A DNA stretch of 64,000 nt from Spartobacteria bacterium (GTDB taxonomy: Bacteria; Verrucomicrobiota; Verrucomicrobiia; Chthoniobacterales; UBA10450). The stretch lies in the NCBI GenBank assembly GCA_003167555.1, contig PMSN01000022.1:1-64000 (forward strand). Direction: 5' to 3'. Below the pieces are notes generated by a model, which saw only the letters and a program-made list of their open reading frames with translations, was not told where the DNA came from and searched no databases. Below, in pieces: positions 9,130-17,090 of this stretch. A program made the translations under genes and the position numbers. Each line of letters starts with the position of its first letter. Positions within the stretch are counted from its first letter, which is position 1.

Positions 9130-10209
9130 ATGACCAAGCCTCGTATCGGCGTTCTGACGAGCGGCGGCGATTGTCCCGGCTTGAACGCCGTCCTGCGCGG
9201 CGTCGTCCTCGCCGCGGAAAAGTTGGGCTGGGAGGTTCTCGGATTTCTCGACGGCTTCGAAGGTTTGTTGCCGCCGGGAAATTATATGATCCTCGATCGC
9301 AAGCGCGCGGCCGGCATCATGCCGCGCGGCGGTACCATCATCGGCACGACCAATCGCGGGCATTTCGTCGCCAAAGTCGGAGCGGGCGATCGCGTGGAAG
9401 TCGCGGAGAATGTGATCGCCGATGCGCGCAATGTTTTGAAAGAGCTGCGCGTCGACGGCCTCATCATTGTCGGCGGCGACGGATCGATGAGCACGGCGCT
9501 TCAACTTCAGGAGGCTGGGATCAATTGCATCGGCGTTCCGAAAACGATCGACAACGATTTGGAAGCCACCGCGATGACCTTCGGTTTTGATTCCGCGGTC
9601 GCCACGGTCATGGACGCGCTCGACCGGCTGCACACGACGGCGACCAGTCACAAGCGCGTGATGGTGCTCGAAGTAATGGGACGCCACGCGGGCTGGATCG
9701 CTTTGCACGGCGGTATCGCCGGCGGCGCGCACGTCATTTTGATTCCCGAAATCCCATTCGATTACGAAAAGATCGCCGCAGCCATTCAGGCCCGCGCGAA
9801 TCGCGGCAATTTCTCGGCGATCGTCGTCGTGGCGGAAGGAGCGCGCCCGCGCGATGGGCAGGTGGTGATGCATTCGAGTGTGGAAGGCGAGGATAAATTC
9901 GGTGGGGTCGGTCTCGTGGTGGCGCGGGAGATCGCCGCGCGGACGGGAAAGGAAACGCGCTGCACAGTCCTGGGGCATCTCCAACGCGGCGGTGCGCCGA
10001 CCACGCTCGACCGCATTCTCGGCATGCGCTTCGGCGTGAAGGCCGTGAAGTTAATTCACGAGAGGAAATTCGGTTCGATGGTGAGTTACCAAAACTATCA
10101 GGTGCGCCACGTGCCGATCGCCGATGCGGTCAATCGCCTCCGCCTCGTTCCGCCCGACGGCGAGTTGGTCCAGACCGCGCGCGATGTCGATATTTCGTTC
10201 GGCGATTAG
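9130..10209 (+). CDS. pfkA: 6-phosphofructokinase
   Basis: A glycolytic enzyme phosphorylating fructose 6-phosphate, 359 residues. Visible signatures are [12 protein letters not shown] at the nucleotide site, [12 protein letters not shown], and the substrate/catalytic loop [20 protein letters not shown] followed by [10 protein letters not shown]. The ATG at 9130 begins at the conserved [14 protein letters not shown]. The donor-site pair is mixed: GGDG (the Gly typical of ATP enzymes) together with PKTIDND (the Lys typical of PPi enzymes). This combination is known in the group III ATP-dependent PFKs of actinobacteria. ATP is therefore the likelier donor, but PPi use cannot be excluded. It ends one base before argG. 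Confidence 0.95.
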   Translation: MTKPRIGVLTSGGDCPGLNAVLRGVVLAAEKLGWEVLGFLDGFEGLLPPGNYMILDRKRAAGIMPRGGTIIGTTNRGHFVAKVGAGDRVEVAENVIADARNVLKELRVDGLIIVGGDGSMSTALQLQEAGINCIGVPKTIDNDLEATAMTFGFDSAVATVMDALDRLHTTATSHKRVMVLEVMGRHAGWIALHGGIAGGAHVILIPEIPFDYEKIAAAIQARANRGNFSAIVVVAEGARPRDGQVVMHSSVEGEDKFGGVGLVVAREIAARTGKETRCTVLGHLQRGGAPTTLDRILGMRFGVKAVKLIHERKFGSMVSYQNYQVRHVPIADAVNRLRLVPPDGELVQTARDVDISFGD

Positions 10210-10210
10210 A

Positions 10211-11440
10211 ATGAAAATCGTTCTCGCATACTCCGGCGGACTCGACACGTCGATCATCCTTCGCTGGTTGAAGGAAAATTATCAGGCGGAGATCGTCGCT
10301 TTCTGTGCGGACATCGGGCAGGAGGAGGAACTCGAGGGGCTCGAAGCCAAAGCGCTCAGCACCGGCGCATCGAAATGCGTCATCGAAGATCTGCGCGAAG
10401 AGTTCGCGCGCGATTTCATTTTCCCGATGATACAGGCCGGCGCGATTTACGAAGCGCAATATTTTCTCGGCACGAGCATCGCCCGTCCGCTCATTGCGAA
10501 ACGAATGATCGAAATCGCGCGCGCCGAGAGTGCCGATGCGATCGCGCACGGCGCGACCGGGAAGGGGAACGATCAGGTCCGCTTCGAGCTGACCGCGGCC
10601 GCGCTCGCGCCGGAATTGCGCGTGATCGCGCCCTGGCGCGAGGAACGGTTTCGCAAAAAATTTCCGGGCCGCGCTGAGATGATTGCTTACGCCGCGGCGA
10701 ATGCGATCCCAGTCGAAGCAAGTGCCGTGAAACCGTACTCGATGGACCGAAATCTTCTCCACATCAGCTTCGAAAGCGGAATGCTCGAAGATCCGTGGTT
10801 CGACGCGAGCTCGGAAGCGGCGCGCGGAATGTACAAGCTCAGTGTCTCGCCGGAAGATGCGCCCGACGAACCCGAGCACATCGAGCTGGAATTTCGCGGC
10901 GGCATCTGTTGCGCGGTTAACGGGAGGGCGCTGTCGCCTCTCGGTGTCATGCAGATGTTGAACAAGATTGGCGGCAAACACGGCATCGGCCGGGTTGACA
11001 TGGTGGAGAACCGTTTCGTCGGCATGAAAGGTCGCGGAGTTTATGAAACCCCGGGCGGCGCCATCGTCCATTTCGCGCATCGCCAGATGGAATCGCTCAC
11101 GATGGATCGCGAAGTCATGCATCTGCGCGACAGCCTCATCCCGCGCTACAGCACGCTGGTCTACAACGGCTTTTGGTTCGCGCCCGAGCGCGAAGCGTTG
11201 CAAGCGCTCGTGGCCGAAACGCAACGCGATGTCACCGGCGTCGTCCGCCTGAAACTCTACAAGGGCAACATCATCGTGGCTGGAAGAAAAAGTCCGAAGA
11301 GTCTGTACGATCCGCACATCGCGACCATGGAAGGAAGCGGCGGCGCCGCTTACGACCAGGGTGACGCCACCGGATTCATTCGCCTGAACGCGCTCCGGCT
11401 GAAAGTGCGCGCGGCCGTGGCGGGCGATCGCGAAACATGA
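10211..11440 (+). CDS. argG: Argininosuccinate synthase
   Basis: ATP-dependent joining of citrulline and aspartate in arginine biosynthesis; cytosolic. It is 409 residues, the normal family length. The N-terminus [14 protein letters not shown] carries the SGGLDTS pyrophosphatase P-loop. [16 protein letters not shown] and [13 protein letters not shown] are the citrulline/aspartate-binding segments, and [20 protein letters not shown] is the typical C-terminal oligomerisation region. The ATG lies one base after the pfkA stop, so the two genes are probably co-transcribed. Confidence 0.97.
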   Translation: MKIVLAYSGGLDTSIILRWLKENYQAEIVAFCADIGQEEELEGLEAKALSTGASKCVIEDLREEFARDFIFPMIQAGAIYEAQYFLGTSIARPLIAKRMIEIARAESADAIAHGATGKGNDQVRFELTAAALAPELRVIAPWREERFRKKFPGRAEMIAYAAANAIPVEASAVKPYSMDRNLLHISFESGMLEDPWFDASSEAARGMYKLSVSPEDAPDEPEHIELEFRGGICCAVNGRALSPLGVMQMLNKIGGKHGIGRVDMVENRFVGMKGRGVYETPGGAIVHFAHRQMESLTMDREVMHLRDSLIPRYSTLVYNGFWFAPEREALQALVAETQRDVTGVVRLKLYKGNIIVAGRKSPKSLYDPHIATMEGSGGAAYDQGDATGFIRLNALRLKVRAAVAGDRET

Positions 11441-11442
11441 TG

Positions 11443-11519
11443 CTGTAGCCGCCGCCCTGTGGGCGGCGTGAGTGGTGGCGTCGGCATGTCCCGACGCTTC
11501 GCACAGCGAAGCGTCTACA
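11443..11519. repeat. Palindromic intergenic repeat
   Basis: Two hairpins in tandem: gccgccctgtgggcggc and gacgcttcgcacagcgaagcgtc. Together with the flanking gtag/ctac they form one long imperfect inverted repeat after argG. It belongs to the same type as the elements at 14803, 17022, 19355, 20731, 21399 and 24478: a gtag-like outer end and GC-rich arms of the form xxGCGNNxx. In this position it could also end transcription, although there is no T-tract. Confidence 0.7.
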
Positions 11520-11595
11520 GAAAAAGCAGTTGGCGCGCGGGCAACTCACCGTAAGTTGCGCACCGCCCCGCGACCCGAAGATTTTCTCCTTCTTT

Positions 11596-13119
11596 ATGAT
11601 TACCGTAATGCGCAAACATCACCGGTGGCTCATGATCGTCATCGCGATCCTCGCCCTTCCGTTCGTTTTCTACTTCAACAAAACCGACCTGAGCGCGGCC
11701 CGCACCACCGATATCGGACGCATTTACGATCGGCCGGTCACGCGCGTGGAATTTCAGCGCAGTGTGCGTCTCTCGAATCTGGCCAGCCGTCTCGGCATGA
11801 GCATCGTGCAAGACCTGACCATGGGCGCGAAAACCGAATCCGATTATTACGTCGAGTTCACTTTGAACCGGTTGATCCTTCAGCACGAAGCGGAGCGCTT
11901 CGGCATCCGTCCGACGCAGACCGAGATCGTCGAGTTCGTCAAAACGCTCCCGTCTTTTCGCGGCGCCTCCGGATTTGATCTGGGCAAATACACCGAGTTC
12001 ACCCAGACGACGCTCCCATCCCTTGGGTTCAACGAGGGCCAGATCGAGGAGCTTGTGTCGGATCAATTGGCGCTGAACCGCATGAAGGAACTTCTCGGCA
12101 CGGGCACGCAGATGGCGGAATCGGAAAGCAAGGAATCCTACGAGCAAATCTACGGGAAACTGGACGTAGCGGTCGTTCGCCTGCGCTCGGAGGATTTCCA
12201 GAAGGACGTGAAAATTTCGGATGAGGACATCGCGAAGTATTATGAGGCGCACAAAGCGCAGCTGAAGAGTGACGAAAAACGAAAAGTCGAATTCGTCACT
12301 TTCGGGCTGACCGAGCCGGACAAGAAACTGGCCGGCAAGGAGCGGGTCGATGTTCTGCAAAAGCTGGCCAATTACGCAAACGATTTTACCCAGGCGCTCC
12401 TCGAGAAGGACCCGAACTTCGGCGAGCTGGCGATCAAGTTCCACGGAGCCGTTTCCGCCACCGGCGAATTTACCGCCACGACGCCGGACCCGCAGCTCGC
12501 TTCCAATCCACAGTTGTCGCAATACGCTTTCCAGTTGACTCAACAGGAACCTTTCAGCGACGCGATTCAAACACCCGACGCCTTCTGCGTCTTGCATTTG
12601 CTTGCGGTCACCGAAGCCAAGCCGCTTACTCTCGATGAGGCGAAACCGAAGATCATCGAAGCCCTCAAGGCCGAGCGCGTCCGGCAATTGGTGGCCAGCA
12701 AAGGCGCGGACGTGGCGCGGCAAATTCGCGAAGCGCTCAAGGCGGGCACGCCGCTCGACAAAGTAGTCGAAGCCAGCGGGCTGAAATTGGAACGAGTACC
12801 GCCTTTTTCCCTGACCGAAAATCCGATCCAGAAAATCGAGAAAGACAAACCGCCGAAGCCGGTCGACGCGCCTGATCTCCCGATGATCAAGAACGCCGTC
12901 GGCGAATTGAACCCGGGCGACACGACGGATTTCGTGCCGACGGGAACGGGCGGTCTGGTCGCCGTGCTGGAAAAGCGCGAACCAATCGAGCCCGCCACCT
13001 ACGCGGAGGCGAGAGGCCTATTCGAATCGCAGTATCTTCAGCAGAAACGCGCGATGGTTTTCTATGATTGGTTGCAGGACCGCCGCCACGCTGCCGGCGT
13101 CCAGGAATCGACCGGCTAG
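11596..13119 (+). CDS. SurA/PpiD-like periplasmic peptidyl-prolyl isomerase
   Basis: A membrane-anchored foldase for exported or outer-membrane proteins, about 507 residues. An N-terminal signal-anchor (HHRWLMIVIAILALPFVFYF) is followed by a SurA_N-type helical region (DIGRIYDRPVTRVEFQRSVR onward). A parvulin-like segment lies around residues 215-350, with ISDEDIAKYYEAHKAQLK leading into it and DAFCVLHLLAVTEAKPLTLD near its end. A C-terminal helical part completes the chaperone cradle. The ATG at 11596 precedes the signal-anchor; 11608 is an alternative. The TPR gene follows 21 bp later and may be co-transcribed. Isomerase activity is not certain, because the parvulin core is weakly conserved. 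Confidence 0.85.
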   Translation: MITVMRKHHRWLMIVIAILALPFVFYFNKTDLSAARTTDIGRIYDRPVTRVEFQRSVRLSNLASRLGMSIVQDLTMGAKTESDYYVEFTLNRLILQHEAERFGIRPTQTEIVEFVKTLPSFRGASGFDLGKYTEFTQTTLPSLGFNEGQIEELVSDQLALNRMKELLGTGTQMAESESKESYEQIYGKLDVAVVRLRSEDFQKDVKISDEDIAKYYEAHKAQLKSDEKRKVEFVTFGLTEPDKKLAGKERVDVLQKLANYANDFTQALLEKDPNFGELAIKFHGAVSATGEFTATTPDPQLASNPQLSQYAFQLTQQEPFSDAIQTPDAFCVLHLLAVTEAKPLTLDEAKPKIIEALKAERVRQLVASKGADVARQIREALKAGTPLDKVVEASGLKLERVPPFSLTENPIQKIEKDKPPKPVDAPDLPMIKNAVGELNPGDTTDFVPTGTGGLVAVLEKREPIEPATYAEARGLFESQYLQQKRAMVFYDWLQDRRHAAGVQESTG

Positions 13120-13140
13120 AGGCGGTCGCAAAAAACCGCG

Positions 13141-13467
13141 ATGCCAACGCTCGACGAAATTTTCGACGACGCGAACGGCGATCTGGCGATTGGCGAATTG
13201 GAAAGCGCCGTCGAAAAATATCGCCGTTGCGTCGAACTCGATCCGGCGTTCTTCGACGGCTGGCACGCGCTCGGCATGGCCCTGATGAAAATCGGGCGTT
13301 TCCTCGAAGCGATCGAAGCGGGCAAGAAGGCCACCGAGCTGCGGCCTAACGACCAGATCGGCTGGACGAGCCTGTCGCTTTTCTACAATCGCAACGGCGA
13401 GATCAAGGAAGCCGAAGCCGCCGGCACGAAAGCGAAGATCCTCTCGTGGGGCGGCAAGATCGCGTAA
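13141..13467 (+). CDS. Small TPR-repeat protein
   Basis: A 108-residue protein made of about three tetratricopeptide repeats, for example AVEKYRRCVELDPAFFDGWH and LGMALMKIGRFLEAIEAGKK. There is no signal peptide, so it is probably a cytosolic protein-protein adaptor. It begins 21 bp after the SurA-like gene in the same direction. A partner cannot be told from the sequence. Confidence 0.85.
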   Translation: MPTLDEIFDDANGDLAIGELESAVEKYRRCVELDPAFFDGWHALGMALMKIGRFLEAIEAGKKATELRPNDQIGWTSLSLFYNRNGEIKEAEAAGTKAKILSWGGKIA

Positions 13468-13692
13468 TAATGACGCTTCGCTGCGCACTGTTGTCATCCT
13501 GAGCCGCGCAGACGGCGAAGGACCTCACAACTGCAAATTGCAGCTGCGAATAGAATGCGCACGTGATCCGACATTGAAGCGTGACATTAGGCGATAGCGT
13601 GAGGGCGCCTGAGGTCAGCGCTCCTCCCAAGGTCGCGATCCCGGTCTGCGCGGCTCGGGATGACATGCGATTGCCGGCTCGGCCTAAACGAC
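13468..13692. other. Intergenic space with a dispersed-repeat fragment
   Basis: There is no credible gene between the convergent TPR and M29 genes. Near 13490 the sequence gttgtcatcctgagc followed by gaaggacctc matches the pattern of the dispersed repeat found at 21666 (gtcatcccgagcgaagtcg and on). The rest, around 13600-13680, has the short inverted words ggtcgcgatcccggtctgcg and cggctcgggatgac but no clear terminator. Confidence 0.5.
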
Positions 13693-14787
13693 TCAAATCC
13701 CGATTTCGAGCTCCGGCAGATACGAGCCGTCGACGAAAAGCGGCTCGGCCTTGCCGTGCGAATCCAGCAGCGCCAGGCGCTTGATTTGGATCGGACAATT
13801 GCGGGCGTAAACAAAATCTTCGTGCCAGATATTGCCCGCCTCTCGAAACGACTCCGGACCGGTCACCCCGCCCAGATGTTCGCTCCGTCCCAGCGCGATG
13901 TGCGGACCGGCCTTTTCATCTTCGAGCACATTTCCCCAGACCCGCGCCATCGGATTACAGCCAAGGCCGAGTTCCGCCACATTGCAGCGGGCCGGATCGA
14001 GAAAGAGAAAATCCCGGAACACGTGCGCGGCCGCACTGCCGCCGATAACTTCCTCTACTCGATTTTTTTCCACCCGGAGCCGCACGATTTCGTTCTCGTA
14101 CCAAACCGGCAGAACACCGCTCGTTAGGCTGGGAACATCGCGCTCTCCTTCGTATGCGGCGGTGTAGGCTTCGCCGCTCGGAAGGTTGATCAATCGCGGC
14201 GGCGGCAGATCGCGCGGGAGCCTTCCATCATCCATCTCCGCCTCGCGAAATCTAAAATCCAAATGGAATCGGTCGCCGGACGAGAATTCGATCGCGGCGG
14301 ATTGCGCTCGAGCAAGTCGCGCGCGCAATCTCTCGCAGGAACGCGCCACGTGCGCGTAATCGGCGGCGAGCGCAGTCGCTTCCATTTCCGGCGCCACCCG
14401 CGGCATCGATGCGGCCCGCAATTGCGGGAAGCGTTTGGTCCAGCTGATGAGCGGAGCGGACGCCGAAAATTCGGTGAGCGCGAGAAGCAGCGTCGCGCGC
14501 CCCGCAATTTCTTCGAGTGCGATGGAAGATTCCTCCTGTGCGCCGCGCGTCGGAAGTGGCCCGTTGTTCATTCCCGTCGCTTCGAAGCTGATCGGCGGCA
14601 ACACCGCAAAATTTCGTTCGCGTCCGAGCTCCGAAAGCGCCGCATGCCAGCGCGCCGCCATTGCCCGGCGCTGCCTCCACGCGTCGGTGTCGGCGATCGC
14701 ACCGTGCGGCAAATCGAAAAAAACCGCGGCCGTTTCCCCGGGCTGCGGATCGAAAACGTCGATGAAGAGTTTTCGCAGATTTAACAT
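13693..14787 (-). CDS. M29-family aminopeptidase
   Basis: A cobalt/zinc-dependent aminopeptidase of the aminopeptidase T/AmpS family, 364 residues. Family-type metal-site segments in the C-terminal half are AELGLGCNPMARVWGNVLEDEK, GPHIALGRSEHLGG and NIWHEDFVYA, which supply the Glu, His and Asp ligands. The N-terminal half (FDVFDPQPGETAAVFFDLPH) is the usual alpha/beta domain. There is no signal peptide, so it likely removes N-terminal residues from peptides in the cytosol. It faces the TPR gene convergently and is separated from the M13 gene upstream by a palindromic repeat. Confidence 0.88.
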   Translation of the reverse strand: MLNLRKLFIDVFDPQPGETAAVFFDLPHGAIADTDAWRQRRAMAARWHAALSELGRERNFAVLPPISFEATGMNNGPLPTRGAQEESSIALEEIAGRATLLLALTEFSASAPLISWTKRFPQLRAASMPRVAPEMEATALAADYAHVARSCERLRARLARAQSAAIEFSSGDRFHLDFRFREAEMDDGRLPRDLPPPRLINLPSGEAYTAAYEGERDVPSLTSGVLPVWYENEIVRLRVEKNRVEEVIGGSAAAHVFRDFLFLDPARCNVAELGLGCNPMARVWGNVLEDEKAGPHIALGRSEHLGGVTGPESFREAGNIWHEDFVYARNCPIQIKRLALLDSHGKAEPLFVDGSYLPELEIGI

Positions 14788-14802
14788 GGCAACACTAGAC
14801 TA

Positions 14803-14882
14803 GGTGGATCGCGCGCTCCGTCGCGCGATGCCAAAGCGACGCGCCTTCATTCTAGCATCGCGCGCGGAGCGCACGATCCACC
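14803..14882. repeat. Palindromic repeat with ~27-bp arms
   Basis: An almost perfect long inverted repeat: the left arm begins ggtggatcgcgcgctccg and the right arm ends cggagcgcacgatccacc, with a spacer of about 25 bp. Each arm also contains the self-complementary word tcgcgcga. It lies between two minus-strand peptidase genes and would form a strong hairpin in RNA or single-stranded DNA. Confidence 0.8.
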
Positions 14883-14895
14883 ATTCACTGAGAGC

Positions 14896-16998
14896 TTACC
14901 AAATATTCACGCGCTGATCCACCGGCCGGATCATCGGACAATTGTCCGGCAGATCGAACGCCTTCTGGAATTCCACGAAGTTCGAAAGCGGCCCGATCGT
15001 CCGGAAGCGGCCCGGCGAATGCGGATCGGTGTTGAGCCGCAATTTCAAATCCTCATCGCGCTGGTTGTTCCGCCAGATCTGCGCGAAAGAGAGAAAGAAT
15101 CGCTGCTCCGGCGTGAAGCCGTCGGTCTTCTCCGGCGTGCCGCCTTTTTTTGCGAGCGCTTTTTGCAGCGCCATGTAGGCAATCTTGACGCCGCCGATGT
15201 CGGCGATGTTTTCGCCTTGGGTCAACTCGCCGTTGATGTGCAATCCCGGCAGCGGCTCATAGCCCGAATACTGCGCCACGATCGCTTTCGAGCGTTCGAT
15301 ATACGCCTTCGCCGATTCTGGCGACCACCAATCGCGCAGATTTCCGACCGCGTCGTACTGCCGGCCCCGATCGTCGAAGCCGTGCGTCATCTCGTGCCCG
15401 ATGACCGCGCCTATGCCGCCGTAATTCACCGCATCGTCCGCTTTCGGATCGAAGAACGGCGGCTGGAGAATTCCCGCCGGGAACACGATCTCGTTTCGGT
15501 TCGGATTGTAGTACGCATTCACCGTCGGCGGCGTCATGCCCCATTCGCTGCGATCGACCGGCTTGCCAATTTTCGTCAGTTGCCGGTTTCGCTCGAACGT
15601 TTCACCGCGCAAGACATTCAACGCATAAGGACCGCGATCGATCTTGAGCAGCGCGTAGTCGCGCCACTTATCCGGGTAACCGATCTTGACCGTGAACGCG
15701 GCGAGCTTCTTCAACGCCTCCTGTTTCGTCGCGTCGTCCATCCACTCCAGCGTCTTGATGCGATCGGCCAGCGCTTCCTTGAGATTGTTGACCATCTCGA
15801 GCGCGCGCGCCTTCGCCTCCGGCGGAAAATAATCGGCCACATAAAGTTTACCGAGACTTTCGCCCAGCTCCTCGTCTGTCTTCGCCACCACGCGCTTCCA
15901 GCGCGGCTTCAATTGCTGCGCGCCCGTGAGCGTCTTGCTGAAGAAATTGAAATCTTCCTCGACGAAATCCTTCGAGAGATTTCCCGCCATTCCGTGCAGA
16001 AGATGCCAGCGCAGATAAATCTTCCAGTCATCGAGCGAGACGGTCTTGAAAACGTCGTTCGCGGCTTTGAAAAAATCCGGCTGGCCGACATTGATGTCGC
16101 CCGGCTCGGTCAGTTTGATCTCTTTGAAATAATCCGCCCAATTCAAATCCGGCGTGAGCGCTTGCAGCTCCGCCTGCTTCATCTTGTTATAATTTTTTTG
16201 CGGATCGCGCAGTGCCACCCGCGTGCGAGCGGGCTTGGCCAGCAACGTTTCCACGGCCATGACTTTTGCCGCGCGCTCCGCGGCCAGCTGGGCCGAGTCG
16301 CCGAGGAGCGTGAACATTTTCGTCATGTGCTCGACGTATTGGTCGCGGATTTTTTTCGAACCCGCGTCTTCCTTTGTGTAATAATCGCGGTCGGGCAAAG
16401 CGAGCCCGCCCTGGAAAGCTTGCGCGATCACCATCGTGCTGTTCTTCGCGTCCTGGTTCGAGCTGAAACGGAAGAACGCGGTCATGCCGATGGCGTGCAG
16501 ATGCGCGATCTCTTTCAAGACGTCGCCGCGATCCTTCAGCGCGTCGATCCGTTTGAATTCATCGGCGAGCGGCGTCACGCGCGCGCCGTCCACCGCTTTT
16601 TCATTCATCCCGCTCGCGTAAAAGTCGCCAACCTTTTGCAGATCGACCTCGGCTGCTTTCTCGGGATTTGATTTCCCGGCCACTTTCGGCGCGACCGCCG
16701 CCGTCTTCTCCACGATCTCGTGCAACGCGTCGTTATTTTGTTCGGCCAGCATATTGAAGCTGCCCCAACGCGAGAACTCTGGCGGGATCGGGTTGTGCTT
16801 TATCCAGCCGCCGTTGGCATAAAGATAGAAATCGTCCTGCGGCTTGATGGACGTATCCATATTTTTCGGATCGAGCGGCGGCGAGATTTGAGCGGCGGCC
16901 GGTTTTTCTTCAGACGATTTGGTCGGCGGAGATGTCTGCGCGTGCGCGCTGAGCGCGCAAACAAAAGTCGCTCCGGTAAACAATAGGATTTTAGTCAT
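14896..16998 (-). CDS. M13-family zinc metallopeptidase (neprilysin-like)
   Basis: An exported peptidase, 700 residues, typical for bacterial PepO/neprilysin homologues. A signal peptide (MTKILLFTGATFVCALSAHA) is followed by MDTSIKPQDDFYLYANGGW, the family's N-terminal start. The zinc site is VIGHEMTHGFDD (HExxH), with the third ligand Glu in GENIADIGG. NAYYNPNRNEIVFPAGILQP is the conserved NAYY substrate-binding segment. It probably digests peptides in the periplasm. It is the downstream member of a tandem pair with the gene at 17091, which it resembles along its whole length. Confidence 0.95.
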   Translation of the reverse strand: MTKILLFTGATFVCALSAHAQTSPPTKSSEEKPAAAQISPPLDPKNMDTSIKPQDDFYLYANGGWIKHNPIPPEFSRWGSFNMLAEQNNDALHEIVEKTAAVAPKVAGKSNPEKAAEVDLQKVGDFYASGMNEKAVDGARVTPLADEFKRIDALKDRGDVLKEIAHLHAIGMTAFFRFSSNQDAKNSTMVIAQAFQGGLALPDRDYYTKEDAGSKKIRDQYVEHMTKMFTLLGDSAQLAAERAAKVMAVETLLAKPARTRVALRDPQKNYNKMKQAELQALTPDLNWADYFKEIKLTEPGDINVGQPDFFKAANDVFKTVSLDDWKIYLRWHLLHGMAGNLSKDFVEEDFNFFSKTLTGAQQLKPRWKRVVAKTDEELGESLGKLYVADYFPPEAKARALEMVNNLKEALADRIKTLEWMDDATKQEALKKLAAFTVKIGYPDKWRDYALLKIDRGPYALNVLRGETFERNRQLTKIGKPVDRSEWGMTPPTVNAYYNPNRNEIVFPAGILQPPFFDPKADDAVNYGGIGAVIGHEMTHGFDDRGRQYDAVGNLRDWWSPESAKAYIERSKAIVAQYSGYEPLPGLHINGELTQGENIADIGGVKIAYMALQKALAKKGGTPEKTDGFTPEQRFFLSFAQIWRNNQRDEDLKLRLNTDPHSPGRFRTIGPLSNFVEFQKAFDLPDNCPMIRPVDQRVNIW

Positions 16999-17021
16999 AG
17001 GTTCGTTTCTACCTTCGGTTT

Positions 17022-17081
17022 GGTAGGGCGAGACTCCGTCGAGCCGGCTTGTTCGATGGCTCCGCAGAGCGTCGCCCTACC
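17022..17081. repeat. Palindromic intergenic repeat
   Basis: The left end ggtagggcgagactccg and right end gcgtcgccctacc are inverted copies enclosing a short loop. The same left end recurs at 20731. It lies between the two M13 genes and overlaps neither. Confidence 0.75.
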
Positions 17082-17090
17082 GAGGAAAAA

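Noticed and set aside
10130-12723. Large minus-strand frames opposite argG and the SurA-like gene
   Set aside because: They lie opposite genes with intact family motifs and have His/Arg/Glu-rich shadow composition.
15019-16671. Long plus-strand frame opposite the first M13 peptidase (and a similar one at 17049-18437 opposite the second)
   Set aside because: The minus strand encodes complete M13 enzymes with signal peptide and zinc site. The two plus-strand frames resemble each other only because the two peptidases are duplicates.
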